Both the position numbers and the translations under genes were made by a program. This document shows, in pieces, positions 11,907 through 21,478 of a DNA stretch of 64,000 nucleotides (positions are counted from its first letter, which is position 1; each line of letters starts with the position of its first letter). Below the pieces are notes generated by a model, which did not search any database, was not told the DNA's origin, and was given only the letters and a program-made list of their open reading frames with translations. The stretch comes from Liriodendron chinense (taxonomy: Eukaryota > Streptophyta > Magnoliopsida > Magnoliales > Magnoliaceae). The DNA is taken from the NCBI GenBank assembly GCA_003013855.2, contig ML058370.1:1116001-1180000 (forward strand), read 5' to 3'.

Positions 11907-12179
11907 ACTTCTCACCCACATCTTTTTTTCTTTTCTTTTTTTTTTGAAGTATGGCAATTTATTGAAAGAAACGGCAAAGCTGAAAGAATACAAAGGGAAA
12001 AAGAACAACAAAAAAACAAGAAAAGGCACCCCGAAAAGCAAAGAGAGCTACCCCACCTGCTAGCTACATGCTAAGAACAATATGCCCTCCACTCAACCAC
12101 AAGAGATCGAGCGAGACAAAGAAACCCCCACGGGTTTGCCCAGAATGTCCCTAAAGCACCTACTTCTCACCCACATCTT
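11907..12179 (-). mobile_element. 5'-truncated LINE 3' end with 18-bp target duplication
   Basis: The 18-mer acttctcacccacatctt occurs at 11907-11924 and 12162-12179. Between the copies lies a 237-bp insert. Read on the minus strand it ends 'ttcaataaattgccatactt' and then a poly-A run, which is the usual look of a LINE 3'UTR and tail. A long direct duplication plus an A tail is the signature of target-primed reverse transcription. The insertion landed in a unit of the ~560-bp tandem array. Confidence 0.8.
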
Positions 12180-15130
12180 AGGCAATGAGCAAAGCAATCA
12201 GAGAACTTTGAAGACCATTACATGTTTCCACATCAAGTTCAGAGTTTATTAGCTCATCATTTTGCTTTGCAATCTTACATTTTTTTTTTCCTTTTAAAAA
12301 AAAAAAAGAAAGAAAGAAAGAAAGAAAAAAGAAAAAAGAAGGCAATCAGAGAACTTTGAAGACCATTATATGTTTCTTTCCACATTTAAGTTCAGAGCAT
12401 ATTAGCTCATCATTTTGCTTTTCTTTCACAGAAACACATGATATTAGGGTAAAGAACGAACAAAATTACGCAGAAACAAAAGCTAAGGCTACATTAGGAG
12501 GTTGCCCATTTCCCATGGAATTGCACGTGTCACATGTTCATGACATTTCTGAAGCTTTGCTTTCTTGTGATTTGGGGAAACATGGAAGCAGAGCTCCATT
12601 TTCTACAGCCTCAAATGTCAAGCCTACCTCGTTGAAGACCGCTAACCACAATTTGGCAATGCTTCCTAATATAGGGGGGGAAATCTGAGTCTAAAATTCA
12701 CTCGAACGATTTGGATAGTGGATTTAAAAATTCGATCCTATCTTTTAAAGATAGGCATTTGGATGTTAGATGTTGAATTTTAAAGCAACATTGGAACTAC
12801 TAGGCACATCACAACTCACAAGCAAAAGATAACCAACAATCCCAAGAAACACAAACCTTATAAGACAACTTCTCACCCACATCTTACGCAATGAGCAAAG
12901 CAATCAGAGAACTTTGAAGACCATTACATGTTTCCACATCAAGTTCAGAGCATATTAGCTCATCATTTTGCTTTGCTTTCACAAAAACACATGATCGTAG
13001 GGTAAAGAATGGAAAAAATTACGAAGAATTAATAGATAAGGCTACATTAGGAAGTTGCCCGTTTCCCATGGAATCACAAGTGTGATAAGTTCATGACATT
13101 CCTGAAGCTTTGCTTTCTTGTGATTTGGGGAAACATTGGAAACAGAGTTACATTTTCTACAGGCGTCAAATGTCAAGCACACCTTGTTGGCTTGGAAGTC
13201 CGCTAATGACAATTTGGCAGAACTTCCTAAGCCTCAATTTCGCTCAAAAGGATTTGGTTGGTGGATTTCAAAATTCAAGCCTATCTTTTAAAGCTAGATA
13301 TTTGGATGTTAGAAGTTTAATTTCAAAACAGCATTGGAACTACAACGCAAATCACAAGCAAAAGAAGACTAGCGATCCTAAGAAACACAAACCTCATGAC
13401 ACAACTTCTCACCCACATTTTTTTTTGAAGGATATTCTCACCCACATTTTACGCAACGACTAACGAGCAAAGCAATCAGAGAACTTTGAAGACCATTACA
13501 TGTTTCTTTCCACATCAAGTTCAGAGCACATTAGCTCATCATTTTGCTTTGCTTTCACAAAAACACATGAGCATAGAGTAAAGAATGAACAAAATTACAC
13601 ACACAAAAAAAAAAAAAAAAAAAATCTAAGGCTGCATTAGGAAGTTGCCCACAAGTGTGATGAGTTCATGATGTTCCTGAAGCTTTGCTTTCTTGTGATT
13701 TGGGGAAGCATGGAGCCGGAGTTCCATTTTCTACAGGCCTCAAATGTCAAGCCTTGTTGGCTTGGAATTCCACTAACAACAATTTGGCAGAACTTCCTAA
13801 TATTGGGTGGGGGGGCATTCTAAGCCTCAATTTCACTCAAAAAGATTTGGTTGGTGGATTTCAAATTCAAGCATATCTTTTAAAGCTAGGCCATTTAGAC
13901 GTTAGAAGTTGAATTTCAAAACAACGTTGGAACTAGAAGGCACATCACAAGCAAAAGAAGACTAACAATACCAAGAAACACAAACCTTATGAGACAACTT
14001 CTCACCCACATCTTACGCAACGAGCAAAGCAATCAGAGAACTTTGAAGACCATCAAATGTTTCCACATCAAGTTCAGAGCAGATTAGCTCATCATTTTGC
14101 TTTGCTTTCACAAAAACACATGATCATAGGATAAAGAATGAACAAAATTACACAAGAAACAAAAGCTAAAGCTACATTAGGAAGTTGTTCGTTTCCCATG
14201 GAATCGTAAGTGTGATAAGTTCATGACGTTCCTGTAGCTTTGTTTTCTTGTGATTTGGGGAAACATGGAAGGCCTCAAATGTCAAGCCTACCTTGTTGGC
14301 ATCGAAGTCTGCTAACCACAATTTAGCAATACCTCTTAAAATTGACTCTTACGGATTTAGTCAGTGGATTTCAAATTCAAGCCTATCTTTTAAAGCTAGA
14401 CATTTTGATGTTAGATGTTGAATTTTAAGACAATATTGGAACTTCAAGGCACATCACAAGCAAAAGAAGAATATAGCAAGAAACACAAACCTTATGAGAC
14501 AATTTCTCACAAACATCTTACGCAATGAGCAAAGCAATCAGAGAACTTTGAAGACCATTACATGTTTCTTTCCACATCAAGTTCAGAGCAGATTAGCTCA
14601 TCATTTTTCTTTGCTTTCAAAAAAAACACATGATCGTAGGGTAAAGAGCAAACAAAATTATGCAGAAACAAAAGCTAAGGCTACATTATGAAGTTGCCCG
14701 TTTCCCATGGAATCGCAAGTGTGATACAGTCATGACGTTCTTGAAGCATTGCTTTCTTGTGATTTGGGGAAACACAGAAGCGTATTTCCATTTTCTACAG
14801 GCCTCAAATGTTAAGCCTACCTTGTTGGCTTCGAAATCAACTACTACAATTTGAAAATGCTTCCTAATATAGGGGAAAGAAAAATCTTAGCCTCAAATTC
14901 ACTCAGGATTTGATTGGTGGATTTCAAATTCAAGCCTATCTTTTAAGGCTAGGCATTTGGATGTTAGATGTTGAATTTTGACAAAAGGGAATCCATGAGT
15001 GAAGAATTCTTAATCATCCCTCAGTGTAAATGCTCTTGCCAATTCATTAATTTAGCACCATACTACCCAATTTCTCGATGTTTCCTTGCAACTAGACTTG
15101 AGATTGCAAGGGGCTATTCGGTGCATGATG
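12163..15130. repeat. Tandem array, ~505-572-bp unit, about five copies
   Basis: The marker 'caatcagagaactttgaaga' occurs at 12195, 12343, 12901, 13473, 14030 and 14535. Most intervals are 505-572 bp; the first is only 148 bp and reflects a shortened unit. Each unit continues with 'acatgtttccacatcaagtt', 'catcattttgctttgctttc' and 'ctttcttgtgatttggggaa'. A more diverged copy lies upstream at about 10400-11010 and shares the end segment 'aatttctcgatgtttccttg' with 15074 and 15218. The array therefore grew inside an older sequence that the 140-bp array also interrupted. Confidence 0.88.
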
Positions 15131-15313
15131 TTCAATAACAAAAGAGGGAAGCATACAAAACACCAATTCCAATTTATAACACCTCCAATTAATTTAGCAC
15201 TTTACTACCCAATTTCTCGATGTTTCCTTGCAACTAGACTTGAGATTGCAAGTGGCGATTCGACGCATGATGTTCAATAACAAAAGAGGCATGCATAAAA
15301 AAACACCAATTCC

Positions 15314-15346
<33 letters not shown>
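15053..15346. repeat. ~137-bp direct duplication followed by an (AG)n tract
   Basis: The segment 'aatttagcacc..tactacccaatttctc' through 'atgttcaataacaaaagagg' appears at about 15053-15175 and again at 15190-15312. An AG dinucleotide run follows at 15319-15346. This is the right-hand edge of the large tandem array. Confidence 0.8.
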
Positions 15347-15349
<3 letters not shown>

Positions 15350-16480
15350 CTTAGCTCATGAGCTTAGTTTGAGTTTGTAAAACTTAGGAGATACGAAATG
15401 ACAGCAGTATGGATACAATTGCTGTAGGAGAATTGCTTAATGAGGTGGTTGGTATTAGAGAAGTAATCAAAGAAAGCACTTAATGACACACCAAAATTTA
15501 TCATTATCAAGATCTTACTCAACAGGAAAAGGACCATAACATTTGATTGGTTTGTGGGGTCCACAAATCCTATCAGATGGCTCTATATGTCAATCCGTCG
15601 AATCGTGGGGCCCACTAATCCAACTGTACCGTTTTATAAGGTATATATTCGACTGTAAAATCCTATTTGTTGTTCTTGTCAAATCCATGTACAACATCTA
15701 AGTGCCTGCATATCAACCATCACACTCTGCCCGATTATCAAACAAGGGGCCCCACAGTCCATCTGGTTGACCAATAAATGCCACCTGGTGCAGGTGTTAT
15801 CAAGTGGGCCCCACTTCTGGTCTCCTCCAATGCACACCTGTTGTGGAGCTGGGGTTATCAGATCTATTTTACTCAAACATGGATACCTGAGATAGATTAA
15901 CCAAAACCAGGTCCAATCACAAATCTGAGAGACCCATTTGATGGGCCCCAGCTTGGTTTTCTCATCATTCTGAGGAATCACTTTGATCAGATGATCCTAG
16001 CCATGCGATCATAGCTTCGAAAATAGACGGTTTAAGAAAACAAGAAGGTCATAGTTTGGATGGACAGGATCATCCAATCAGTGAGCTTTGTGCCTAGTGG
16101 ATCAAAAGACCGTCCAAATGCAAACCATAGCACTATAATCAGACAGTAGTAGGGCTGCAGGAGTATTTCGCATAACAACAGCAACAACAACGGCAACAAT
16201 AACAACAACGAAGTGAAGATGACAAGGGCCTAGTTCCATACCAGTGGGGCCCACAGTTCGGTCCTCTGGACCGTTGATCTGACTAGACCTGCTGTGAACG
16301 TACCGCAACAAAAATCTCCCAAATGTGACAATCATGACCACCTGATTATCGGATATGAAAAATAAGGCAATCAACCTACAACGGACGGGCGAGATCAAAG
16401 ATTGAAAGGACAGGATCTTCCATTCTACGATATTTTTGGGCATGGTCCATCCACGGTGTGGCCCATCAAAATCAACGCGG
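15347..16480. other. No gene recognised
   Basis: The segment contains several gtggggccc(a/c)ac words (15604, 15746 and 15807) and a small GAA/CAA-type simple repeat at 16160-16210. Reading frames here are short and match no family. If the minus-strand unit above is real, this would be its first intron. Confidence 0.4.
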
Positions 16481-16899
16481 CTATGATGGTGGGATTGGGG
16501 TTTGAATCTTACCGCTCGCGAATGAGCAGATGAAGTCCGCGGCGAAGCTGATGGGTAGCAAAAGCGTAGCGAGAAGAAACGAGTTGGTGGGATGCATGGA
16601 TGCTGCGATGGAAGGAATCAGCAGCGATCGGACGGTCAGGATTGCGTGAGCCTTGTGGAAAAAAAAAACCCCATCGCGGGAGATGTTCCGCACGCCTCAG
16701 CGCCGTTGATTCGAGCGGCGGCTTTGCGCAGGCTTTAGCCTTTGCCCTATTTCGGGTGGTTTTAACCTCCGAGAAAAGGTTTTCCCGCTGCATCCAAGGA
16801 GAACGTTCGTCGCGGTATACATGACGCGTGGTAGGTGGAACCTCGAATCCAGACCGTCTGTGTAGATGGTCCAAAAATGTAAATCAAATGAATGGATCA

Positions 16900-18376
16900 T
16901 CCGGACTCAGATTTGGAAACCAAAAAGGAGATAAATCCAAAGATCAATAGACCAAACCACATGAAACATTGAGGATTAAATGTTTAGAACCCACACCAAT
17001 GTTTATTTATTATTTACCATCCAACTTGTTAGTAAAGTCCCGTCACCTTTGATGAAGGAAAAATACAAATATCAGCTTGATTCAAAACTTTCGTAGTTAA
17101 AAATGTTTAGTGTAGTCTATGGTACTTTGGATCTGCCTCATTTTTTCGGTTTATGACCTAAAATAAGCCAAATGATGATATGGATAAAACACATGCATGA
17201 TGGTGGGGCTTACATAAATTTCCTACCAACTAGCTGAGTAGTGTTGGGGTTATCACTCAAACAAATCAGATTATCTTGCACATATTAGGCGCATCCTTTG
17301 AATGCACGGCTGAAACAGTATGGGTAACAGTCAACATTGAAGAAGAAAATGCAAAATATCTGGTTGCTAGCCTGTGATGCCTCTAAGCTTTTAAGTTACA
17401 AGTGAATTTTGGATATGTGCTCATGGTTTTTATTGGTAGACTCAACACAAGGTCCTGGGTTCAAGTACCCATTATGCTATGATAGCATAATGAAGAAAAA
17501 AAAAAGACACTGTGAGCATGTTGTGGCCCATTGGGAGCGGATGCCTGGTGATAAAAACCATCCATGTTTTGCATCTTTGCCTAAATGGCCCACCACCCAT
17601 CACATTTACCATTGGATAAGTGGGGCCTATGATGTTCTATGTGTGCCACCCAATCTATGTAATAAATGAGCTGATGTGGATTGTGACAAGCAGGCCCAAT
17701 GAAAAAGTATCATGTGAATGTGTATATACAACATGGAATCCACTAAATTTCCTCCATGAATGGATGCTATTGCCACATTTTACTGTGGTTTCCACAAAGT
17801 AGTGCCTTAAAGGATGCAATCTCCTTCCGTGTGAGCCCAGCATAACTATGGGATGCTTTAAAAAGAGACCTATCCAAACATTGGGTGGACCACACTATAG
17901 AAAACAATGCACGGCTCAAAAACCTCCAAATTCATATGATGGCCCACATAATGATTGGATTGGTCTGATTTTTGTGGCATCTAGCTTTCACCACGAGACA
18001 AAGTGAACAGATTGGATGTAATAAACACGGTGGAAAGAGATGCAAAGCAAACTCTAAAAAGGGAGTTATTTGATACTCTGGCCGAATATGACACTTTATA
18101 GGCAGGTACTTAGAAATGGTACAAGTGGCAAATATGAACTTCATGTAAACTGACAAAATTGTGGAAACCATTGCCACTTAGCTACCATCTAGAAATCAAA
18201 TAGTTAGAATCGCAGTCAGTTTTGGAAATAAGACCATTGATCCATTTTTTGTCATCTAATAAATGTCCAACAGCCTATTAGTTTGACGGCCTAGCAATCT
18301 TACTTTTTGTTCATACATTTATAAAGCTACCAACCTGTAATTTGGACGGTTTTCTTCCCTTACCCTTTCTTTTATT
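16900..18376. other. Intergenic, MITE remnants, no gene
   Basis: An incomplete MITE copy spans about 16940-17215. A stretch at 17420-17470 has a tRNA B-box-like gggttcaagtaccc (17457-17470) and could be a degraded SINE head. Nothing else is recognisable. Confidence 0.45.
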
Positions 18377-19077
18377 GGCGCGGATCAGCTAGTCCCACTG
18401 AGACTAGCATAAGGGGTGGTTTCAAATCTCTGTGGGGCCAACCATAATGTATGTGTCTTATCCACGCCGTCCATCCATTTTCGGTCTTATTTTAAGGCAC
18501 CAACCCAAAAATGAGACATATCCAAATCTCAGGTGGACCACACCACAAGAAAACAGTGGGGATTGAACGTCCACTGTTGAAACCTTTTTGGGGCCACAGA
18601 AGTTTGGTATCAAGATGATATTTATTTTTTCCCTTCATCTAGGTCTATGTGACCATATCAAGAGGTTGGATGGCAAATAAACATGACAGTGGGCCCTAGG
18701 AAGATTTTAATGGTGGACGTTCAATCCCCACTGTTTCCTTGTGGTGTGGTCCACCTGAGATTTGGATATGTCTCATTTTTGGGTTGGTGCCTTAAAATAA
18801 GACCGAAAAATGGATGGACGGCGTGGATAAAACGCATACATCATGGTGGGTGTTGATGTCAGATTTTGTTGTTGGATCCTCCAGATGTTCACCTTCTTTT
18901 CACCAGAGATTTCCTTCTGCCAAACCTGAAAGAAGACAGACAGCAACTAAGGGTGGCTGGGGACCAGCCGTTAGCCCTCCGATGCTTAAGTCAGGCCAAA
19001 GCAAGAAGAAAAGAAGCCAAGCAAAACGGGACGGAGCGAATGTTGTCTGTGTACCTGCTCTTAATGGAGTCACCCCT

Positions 19078-19086
19078 TTATATAGA
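19078..19086 (+). promoter_or_regulatory. TATA-like element inside the solo LTR
   Basis: The sequence 'tttatatag' lies about 230 bp into the LTR after a 'tcaccccttta' stretch, the place where an LTR promoter would be expected. It is judged only from position and consensus. Confidence 0.4.
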
Positions 19087-19348
19087 TCTGAAGCAACCCA
19101 ATTTGTTACGTAAGATATCGAAATCTCGCTGATGTCGCATACGATACTGAGATCTTGCTGATTTCGTGGGATAAGATCCTATCTTTAGAGTCGAGATCCA
19201 ACCCAATGACTTATTTCAACAATCACGCCCCTTGATGGCAATCCCTTGAGATCCGGAACCATTTAGAGATGATAAGCCCAAAAACCGACCTATACGGGCT
19301 GCCGGTAAACGTAGTAATAGCGCTGATGTGTCATGAAAAACTGGAAGC

Positions 19349-19468
19349 CGTAGTTGGAATCATAGCTTCCGAAAAGGAAGGAGACGCCCGTAGTTGGAGT
19401 CATAGCTTCCGAAAAGGAAGGAGACGCCCGTAGTTGGAGTCATAGCTTTCGAAAAGGAAGGAGACGCC
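19349..19468. repeat. Three tandem 40-bp units in the solo LTR
   Basis: Units start at 19349, 19389 and 19429, each beginning cgtagttgga and ending aggagacgcc. They differ by only one or two bases, so the amplification is recent. Confidence 0.95.
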
Positions 19469-19754
19469 CACAAGACGGAAACCACCGAACTGGATGTAAC
19501 CCTGCTTGATGTCACAGAGGGATTGGACAAGCTGCTCGACGGGAATCGGGTGCTGGTACTGAAGGCTAAGAGATGTTGCCGCAGGAAAGCTGCTCGCATG
19601 TTAGAATGTGGTCGCGAGTCCAAGTACTCACTCACTTAGATGTAACGTCTTTCAACGACTTGTGAGAAGGTCTGCCCGCGGATTGAGCTTTACCGTATTT
19701 GACTATCGGTTATGAGAACTCGAGACTTGCGAATAGCTGCTCCGTATTTTTCAA

Positions 19755-19985
19755 TCTACAACTCCTGATCAGGTGAGCTCGAGAGTAGAATGGGTGTCCC
19801 ACACTTATCCAATATTCGACTCTCGATCAGATGATCTCGAGAGTCGAATGGACGTCCCGTACTTATCCATTCTACGACTCCCGAGCTTACGATCTCGAGA
19901 GATGAACCGGCACTCCGCATTTACCCGTTCTGCGACTCTTGATCAGATGATCTCGAGAGCCAAATGGGCACTTCTGCTTGAAATC
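19755..19985. repeat. Four tandem 58-bp units in the solo LTR
   Basis: The palindromic core ctcgagag is found at 19778, 19836, 19894 and 19952, exactly 58 bp apart. It is accompanied by 'cgactctcgatcagatgat' variants. The repeated palindromes could be enhancer-like protein binding sites, but that is a guess. Confidence 0.9.
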
Positions 19986-20524
19986 TTATCTCCACCATTT
20001 TGCCTATAACAGTGGGGCCCACAGAGATTCAACACCACCCCTTATGCTGATCCGCGCCCTACTTTTATGCCACATCTAATTTCTCGGTCATTCATAACTA
20101 CTCGCATATCATCCATTACACACTTTCTCCACTACTAAACTTGCTTACGGATCTGGACCCTTACAATTCGTAGAAAAAGCTAATTCTAAAAGGCAGGGAG
20201 TGGGGCCCACTACGACGTGGACGTGTGACATCCAATCCCTCCATCTTGTCCACTACCACATTTTCTCCTTATATCTCAAAACTTAGGCCCATTATATGTA
20301 AAATCACCTCAAAAACTTCCAAAATCACATGATGGAGTCCATTTGAGATTTGACATGGCTTAATTTTTGGGGTATCCATTCATTCTTGTGATGCTAGTAT
20401 TTTAAATGGCATGCACAAAAGCGTTAGAGCCAGTGTACTGGAAAATCAATGTGCACCTTAATCTACTAGTAATGTGAATGTAATATAGTGAATCTTGACC
20501 ATTGATCTTGAAGACATGTAATAT

Positions 20525-20695
20525 GTGTACACCCACACCCCCTGTTAGTCACACCGCAATGTGGAGTGGTGTTCCATAAATTTTAGCATCTTATGACCGA
20601 CCAATACATACTGCAATGGGTACTCGAACCAATGACTTCTATGTTGAGACTCCGGTGAGTTTACCACCAAGCCATGAGTAGAGACCCGCCACAAA
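20525..20695 (-). mobile_element. tRNA-derived SINE-like copy
   Basis: On the minus strand it begins with a tRNA-like head. An A-box-like tggcttggtggtaa lies at 20661-20674 and a B box ggttcgagtaccc at 20618-20630, about 40 bp apart as in tRNA promoters. The body contains 'cattgcggtgtgactaacag' and 'gggtgtgggtgtacacat'. The same body occurs near 61.5 and 61.8 kb, so this is a dispersed family. Confidence 0.65.
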
Positions 20696-21478
20696 AGTCC
20701 TTGGTGCAGCTGATATACGTGTCTTCGCTTATAAATAGGTTGGATGGCAATAAATATCACATATGCCCTAACAAGGTTTCAACTGTGGGCATCAATGTCC
20801 CCACTGTTTCATGTGGTGTGGTCCACTTGAGCTTTTCATCTGCTTCATTTTTAAGCTCACACTCTAAAATGATCTATCAAAACAGATGGATGGTGTGGAT
20901 AAAACACATACATCAAAGTCGGCCCCACAGAGCTTGGGCCTCGTGCTGCAGACAGTCTGCTTTCAATTTTATCGTGAAAAAAGAAAAATAATAATAACTG
21001 GTGGCAAGGCCCCATTCTTCCTTATCTTTTCTGTTCATGACCCATCTCCAGTATTTCACCATTTGGACGGTTTGGATTTGAAGTAGTATTATTTAAGTCT
21101 ACACCGTGTGTGTGCATGTGTATGGATTGTAGTGGATGGCCAGAGCTTCAAAACTCGTAAACCAACCCATTCATCGCTTTGCTTCTCTTTCTGAACGGAT
21201 ATGAACTGTAGACTGCTTTCGTTTACTATCGTCGCTTGAAGGCCAGTGATCAGACAGCTAGAATCATCTAATGGATGTGAAATTTGAACCGTCTACTATC
21301 CACAGTACGGGTGACTAGATGGACGGTTCTGATTGATGCATCACCTTGCCACGTGTACTGTGGAGAGATCGCAACACACATCGCCGCCCATTAGCTCCCC
21401 ATTTCAAATAGCAGAATTTCAAAATCTCAACGGCTCTCACCCGCCACAAAACCCAATAAAGCATGACTCGCAAAATCC
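20696..21478. other. Upstream region of the MEF13-like gene
   Basis: The first part (20700-20950) is a MITE arm. From about 21000 to 21478 the sequence is not obviously repeated and should include the promoter and 5'UTR of the PPR gene. I saw no clear TATA box. Confidence 0.4.

Larger units (their letters stand above)
9600..16640 (-). other. Possible minus-strand transcription unit, exons unresolved
   Basis: On the minus strand an AATAAA signal lies at 9608-9613, downstream of a candidate last exon (about 9993 to 9640) that begins after a plausible acceptor 'atttatag'. At the other end, a G+C-rich patch (16480-16850) contains a frame with a hydrophobic start, MHPTNSFLLATLLLPISFAA, running into a strong donor 'gcg|gtaagat' at 16516/16515. 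This could be a first exon with a signal peptide. I could not join the two with confident internal exons, because most of the interval is tandem repeats. No protein family is recognised. It could be a small secreted or membrane protein gene, a non-coding RNA, or chance. Confidence 0.25.
18851..20011 (+). mobile_element. Solo LTR with 5-bp target duplication GTGGG
   Basis: The insert begins TGTTGATG and ends CTATAACA (TG...CA with a TGTT/AACA inverted end). It is flanked by gtggg at 18846-18850 and 20012-20016. Removing it restores the MITE arm. At 1161 bp with no internal region, it is best read as a solo LTR left by LTR-LTR recombination. The orientation is set by the TATA-like sequence and is therefore less certain. 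Confidence 0.88.
18377..20058. mobile_element. MITE split by a solo LTR
   Basis: The left end ggcgcggatcagc (18377) matches the right end tgctgatccgcgcc (to 20058) in reverse complement. Just inside, 'ataaggggtggt' pairs with 'accaccccttat'. The two long arms (18430-18600 and 18680-18850) also pair. The element is about 520 bp without the 1.16-kb insertion and its duplication. Similar words 'cttttatt' and 'cttttatg' next to the ends may be an 8-bp target duplication. Confidence 0.8.

Noticed and set aside
12301..12350. GAAA-type simple repeat, considered as a poly-A tail of a second retroposed copy
   Set aside because: No flanking direct repeat was found and the sequence is a mixed purine run, so it is only a microsatellite.
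16102..16443. A 113-residue minus-strand frame with a VVVIVAVVVAVV stretch
   Set aside because: The hydrophobic run is the translation of a CAA/CAG-type simple repeat (16160-16210), not a membrane segment of a supported gene.
17405..17500. Another SINE copy
   Set aside because: It has a good B box (gggttcaagtaccc) but no convincing A box and no shared body, so it is only mentioned as a possible remnant.
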